From the NCBI GenBank assembly GCA_965200825.1, contig OZ241385.1, forward strand, positions 682,001 to 746,000: 64,000 nt of DNA, read 5' to 3'. The translations under genes and the position numbers were made by a program. The notes beneath the pieces were generated by a model. That model made no database searches, was not told the DNA's origin, and saw only the letters and a list, made by a program, of their open reading frames with translations. Shown here in pieces: positions 63,026 to 64,000 of this stretch. Each line of letters opens with the position of its first letter. Position 1 is the stretch's first letter. The DNA comes from Bin80 sp026709335 (lineage in GTDB: Bacteria; Bacteroidota; Rhodothermia; Rhodothermales; Bin80).

Positions 63026-64000
63026 TCATAAGCGTCCTTGGTGACGCAGGATTCCACGGGTACGGGGTAGTCGCCGGTGAAACACGCATCACAGTATCCG
63101 TATGGGCTGTCATGGGCGGCAGATACTGCCTTTTTCATACTTTCAATGCTGAGGTAGGCAAGGGAATTCACTCCAAGCCACTGCCCAATGGCTTCTACGT
63201 CATCAAATTGGCTGGAAAGCAGTTCTTGTTTGCTGGGGAAATCCATGCCATAGAAACAGGGGCTCATGACGGTAGGCGAAGCGATCCGAAGATGAACCTC
63301 TTTTGCACCGGCTTCCCGAATCATTTTGACCAAAATTTTTGAGGTTGTACCTCGTACAATTGAATCGTCTACAACGACAACAATACGGTCTTTCAGGAGT
63401 CCATCAACTGTATTAAACTTGCAGCGTACCCGTAATTCCCGGCTATCTTCGCCAGGAGCAATGAACGTTCGACCGACGTAGTGATTTCGGATTAGACCTA
63501 TATCGTATTTACACCGATAGCCCAATTTCTGGCATTCGCTCACGTATCCAAGAGTCGCTGTGTTGGAGGAGTCAGGCACGGCAGTTACAAGGGGGGCCTT
63601 CTCTTCACTTGCAACACGTGGCACCGGGGCATCATGGGCCAACTGTTTGCCAAATTTACGACGTACCTTATCCACCATCTCACCGTAGATTCGTGAGTCC
63701 GGCCTGGAAAAGTAGACGTATTCAAAAATACACTGGCTTACCCCGTGAGAGCTCATGAGTTTTTTGCTCTGAAATGCTCCTGTTTCACAGGAATTCTGAT
63801 CAATAATGATCACCTCTCCTGGCTCAACATCACGAATATATTTGGCACCGATCATGTCAAATGCACAGGTTTCGCTGGCAACGCAATAGGTGAATTGTCC
63901 TGTTTCATTTGGCAGTTTCCCCAAAGCAAGTGGTCGAAATCCGCTCGGATCCCGGACAGCAATGAGACTGGTATCGGTCAGTAGTGTCAATGCATATCCA
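63022..64000 (-). CDS. purF: Amidophosphoribosyltransferase PurF (partial, 5' end beyond window)
   Basis: The C-terminal part of PurF, which makes phosphoribosylamine from PRPP and glutamine in the first committed step of purine synthesis. The reading frame is open through the right edge, so the N-terminal glutaminase part (with the nucleophilic Cys) lies outside. Visible are DPSGFRPLALG of the glutaminase domain end, YFSRPDSRIYG, and the PRPP-binding loop VVVVDDSIVRGTTS. The C-terminus includes YCDACFTGDYPVP, near the cysteines that bind iron-sulfur in some PurF types. Confidence 0.94.
   Translation of the reverse strand, partial: GYALTLLTDTSLIAVRDPSGFRPLALGKLPNETGQFTYCVASETCAFDMIGAKYIRDVEPGEVIIIDQNSCETGAFQSKKLMSSHGVSQCIFEYVYFSRPDSRIYGEMVDKVRRKFGKQLAHDAPVPRVASEEKAPLVTAVPDSSNTATLGYVSECQKLGYRCKYDIGLIRNHYVGRTFIAPGEDSRELRVRCKFNTVDGLLKDRIVVVVDDSIVRGTTSKILVKMIREAGAKEVHLRIASPTVMSPCFYGMDFPSKQELLSSQFDDVEAIGQWLGVNSLAYLSIESMKKAVSAAHDSPYGYCDACFTGDYPVPVESCVTKDAYD

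Noticed and set aside
1..64000. tRNA or rRNA genes
   Set aside because: Reading the intergenic stretches showed no T-arm (GGTTCGAATCC-like) with a closing acceptor stem and no rRNA-like conserved blocks; small RNAs cannot be excluded by eye.

Overview
The window reads as a chromosomal segment of a Gram-negative bacterium, most likely a Bacteroidota/Rhodothermota-like (Salinibacter/Balneola-type) marine or halophilic organism. This is inferred from gene content: a BamD-type outer-membrane lipoprotein, a bacillithiol deacetylase (BshB1), an efp-accB-accC-gcvH run, a Na+:alanine symporter and two NhaC-family antiporters. No rRNA or tRNA gene was seen, so the assignment is tentative.

Layout. (1) 1-4470 is decayed accessory DNA: a small lipoprotein gene, an orphan Orc1/Cdc6- or TniB-like AAA ATPase, a broken second copy of the lipoprotein gene, and two short elements ending in TTCTTGCAAA inverted repeats. 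(2) 4471-11275 is a core block: nrnA, pepA, pdxA, an AGCS symporter and nhaC. (3) 11276-24226 is a second accessory block: a third TTCTTGCAAA element, an IS1634-family element, and one very long leucine-rich-repeat/metalloprotease gene on the minus strand. That gene is cut into three pieces by two 1992-bp IS66-family insertions, each with its own 8-bp target duplication. (4) 24227-53752 is dense housekeeping DNA: grpE-dnaJ-leuS-bshB1-efp-accB-accC-gcvH-guaA, a TPR/periplasmic-binding protein, bamD-like, nadD, PhoU-like, redoxin, NhaC-like, a glutamine amidotransferase, a ZIP-like protein, prmC, a nitrilase homologue, a thioredoxin lipoprotein, a glycosyltransferase, plsC, an HtrA protease, aroC, valS and a carbamoyltransferase. 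(5) 53814-57101 is a nested transposon: an ISL3-family element (8-bp duplication GTGATTTT) broken by a third IS66 copy (8-bp duplication AAAGATTT). (6) 57110-61216 is a type IIG-like restriction-methylase whose start codon lies directly beside the ISL3 insertion. (7) 61237-64000 holds a MoeZ-type adenylyltransferase-rhodanese, an NTF2-like secreted protein and the 3' part of purF, which runs off the right edge.

Main points of interest. All three IS66 copies sit in the same orientation and the same codon phase relative to the gene they interrupt. Their left end therefore supplies an outward ATG plus six codons (MGFSYAY) fused in frame to the downstream remnant of the target. The LRR protein, rebuilt across both insertions, is about 1745 residues, with Calx-beta-like, BIG2-like, three LRR modules and a metzincin-like HEXXH domain. 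The three TTCTTGCAAA elements look like small non-autonomous mobile elements. The nitrilase homologue has Met where the family normally has its catalytic Lys. No CRISPR array, prophage or multi-gene defence island was seen; the only defence-type gene is the solitary IIG enzyme.
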